From: Gemmatimonadota bacterium
GTDB lineage: Bacteria > Gemmatimonadota > Gemmatimonadetes > Longimicrobiales > Gaopeijiaceae
Length of the DNA: 7,028 bases
NCBI GenBank assembly: GCA_016209995.1
Contig: JACQVC010000222.1
Span: 1-7,028 of the forward strand
Direction: 5' to 3'
Part shown: piece after piece, positions 6,240 to 7,028 of the stretch
Numbering within the stretch: position 1 is the stretch's first letter
How the letters are laid out: each line of letters starts with the position of its first letter
Translations under genes and position numbers: made by a program
The notes under the pieces: model-generated
Seen by the model: the letters and a program-made list of their open reading frames with translations, nothing else
Database searches by the model: none
What the model was told of the DNA's origin: nothing

Positions 6240-7025
6240 GCGGAGGAGTGGCGGCAGCGCGGCGGCGGGCGCGTACTTGGCCAACACCGCCAGCGCCGTG
6301 GCCGCTCCCGCGGCGAACGGCAGGTTGGCGCAGAGCAGCAGGAGCGTCAGCGCGAAGAGTCCGAGCGGCTCCAGATGCGCGCTCCAGGCGACCTCGATGA
6401 TCAAGAGCGGAGAGGCGAGGTAGAGGAACTCGACGAGGTTCGCGTTCAAGCCCTGGCGGATCGCGACGCGGCGCAAAAGCAGCGCGGTGGCGCCGTCGAG
6501 AATCAGCCACACCAGCTTCGCGGTGAGGATCGTGCCGCCGAGAACGGCGATGAGCAGGAACACAAGCTCTGCCAGCGGCGGGTAGATCGTGCTCACGTCC
6601 GCGTTGTTGATGAACGAATGCCATGAGGCTCGCAGAGGCTCGAGCTCAGGCGCGGACGGCGGGTAGCGGTAGGGGTTGATGCCGTTGAGCTGCACGCGCC
6701 CGTCCCAGAGGTAGCGATAGACATCGTCGGACAGCAGCGGTGTTCGCGCGACGAAGAGTGCTCGGGCGAGGATGGCCAGGGTCCAGATCGCGGGGCGGAG
6801 ATTCGCAGCGGGAGCCGCCGCCAGCGCTCGGGCGGCCAGGGCGTAAGCGGCGAACGCGCCGGCGAAGAAGATGACGCCCGGGAAAGGCACGGGTGGTCCC
6901 GGCCAGTAGGCGAGCTGGGCCAGACACGCCACTTCCGCAGCTCCCCAGACGAGCAGCGCGGCGACGGGATCGAATGACCACCTCACCGTACCACCCGCAG
7001 CAGCCGCCTCAGTGGTCGAGTTCAC
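5706..7025 (-). CDS. Multi-pass GT-C family glycosyltransferase (GT87/DUF2029-like), start uncertain
   Basis: An integral membrane protein of about 439 residues with roughly a dozen hydrophobic segments. The extracytoplasmic acidic loop typical of GT-C enzymes is at 97-119 (LLSDDVYRYLWDGR, then LNGINPY). There D100/D101 are the likely catalytic or metal-binding acids. IYPPLAE (147-153), SAHLEPLGL (215-223), LAKYAP (248-253) and SPTVHPWYVLWLLP (358-371) match polyprenyl-phosphate-sugar-dependent mannosyltransferase-like families (GT87, MptA/MptB relatives). It would transfer a lipid-linked sugar outside the membrane, but donor and acceptor are unknown. The annotated start is a GTG three bases from the window edge and the frame is open to the edge, so the true start may be further right. 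The first membrane segment begins near residue 20, so little should be missing. Its 3' part is covered on the opposite strand by the GT2 read-through frame. Confidence 0.9.
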   Translation of the reverse strand: MNSTTEAAAAGGTVRWSFDPVAALLVWGAAEVACLAQLAYWPGPPVPFPGVIFFAGAFAAYALAARALAAAPAANLRPAIWTLAILARALFVARTPLLSDDVYRYLWDGRVQLNGINPYRYPPSAPELEPLRASWHSFINNADVSTIYPPLAELVFLLIAVLGGTILTAKLVWLILDGATALLLRRVAIRQGLNANLVEFLYLASPLLIIEVAWSAHLEPLGLFALTLLLLCANLPFAAGAATALAVLAKYAPAAALPPLLRSGGWRLLAVFTVVVALFYAPYLAAGSALWSGLQTYVTHWRFNDGAFALVAAVTPSLTAAKLVCGVVLLGVVAWATVARFSAERALFWILGTGLVLSPTVHPWYVLWLLPFAALRRSRPWLLLTGVVFLGYWGHATFQRTGEWPQPLWARLAIWTPFFVLLAYDALAAMRRGRLAQAG

Positions 7026-7028
7026 GAA

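Overview
This is a GC-rich, gene-dense bacterial chromosomal window with six protein-coding genes and no RNA gene, CRISPR array or insertion sequence that I can see. The PgeF protein, the small four-cysteine protein and the CslA-like glycosyltransferase look to me like Gemmatimonadota proteins. That placement rests on remembered family resemblance, so treat it as a likely guess.

Layout. (1) Minus strand, 1925 down to the left edge: the first 641 codons of sucA/odhA, the E1 subunit of 2-oxoglutarate dehydrogenase, whose 3' part lies outside. (2) A divergent spacer, 1926-2096, with an octamer repeated three times in tandem. (3) Plus strand, a close-packed run: a SAM-dependent methyltransferase (2097-2894), pgeF/yfiH (2895-3821), a small four-cysteine protein (about 3896-4132, apparently started by CTG behind a perfect Shine-Dalgarno sequence), and a membrane family-2 glycosyltransferase of the cellulose/mannan synthase type (from 4215). 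(4) Minus strand, 7025 to 5706: a multi-pass GT-C (GT87/DUF2029-like) glycosyltransferase converging on the GT2 gene.

How they fit. sucA is central metabolism and belongs to a separate transcription unit. The plus-strand genes may be co-transcribed. PgeF (peptidoglycan precursor editing) and the two glycosyltransferases suggest a cell-envelope theme, but the methyltransferase and the four-cysteine protein have no known substrate or partner.

Most notable: a short palindromic element occurs twice, in opposite orientations. One copy (core 3287-3312, perfect 12-base arms) lies inside pgeF in frame and accounts for roughly 23 extra residues between conserved motifs. The other (5663-5694) sits exactly where the GT2 gene should end. 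There the reading frame has no stop and runs 534 nt antisense through the converging GT-C gene. This resembles, in style, the protein-coding palindromic elements known from Rickettsia.
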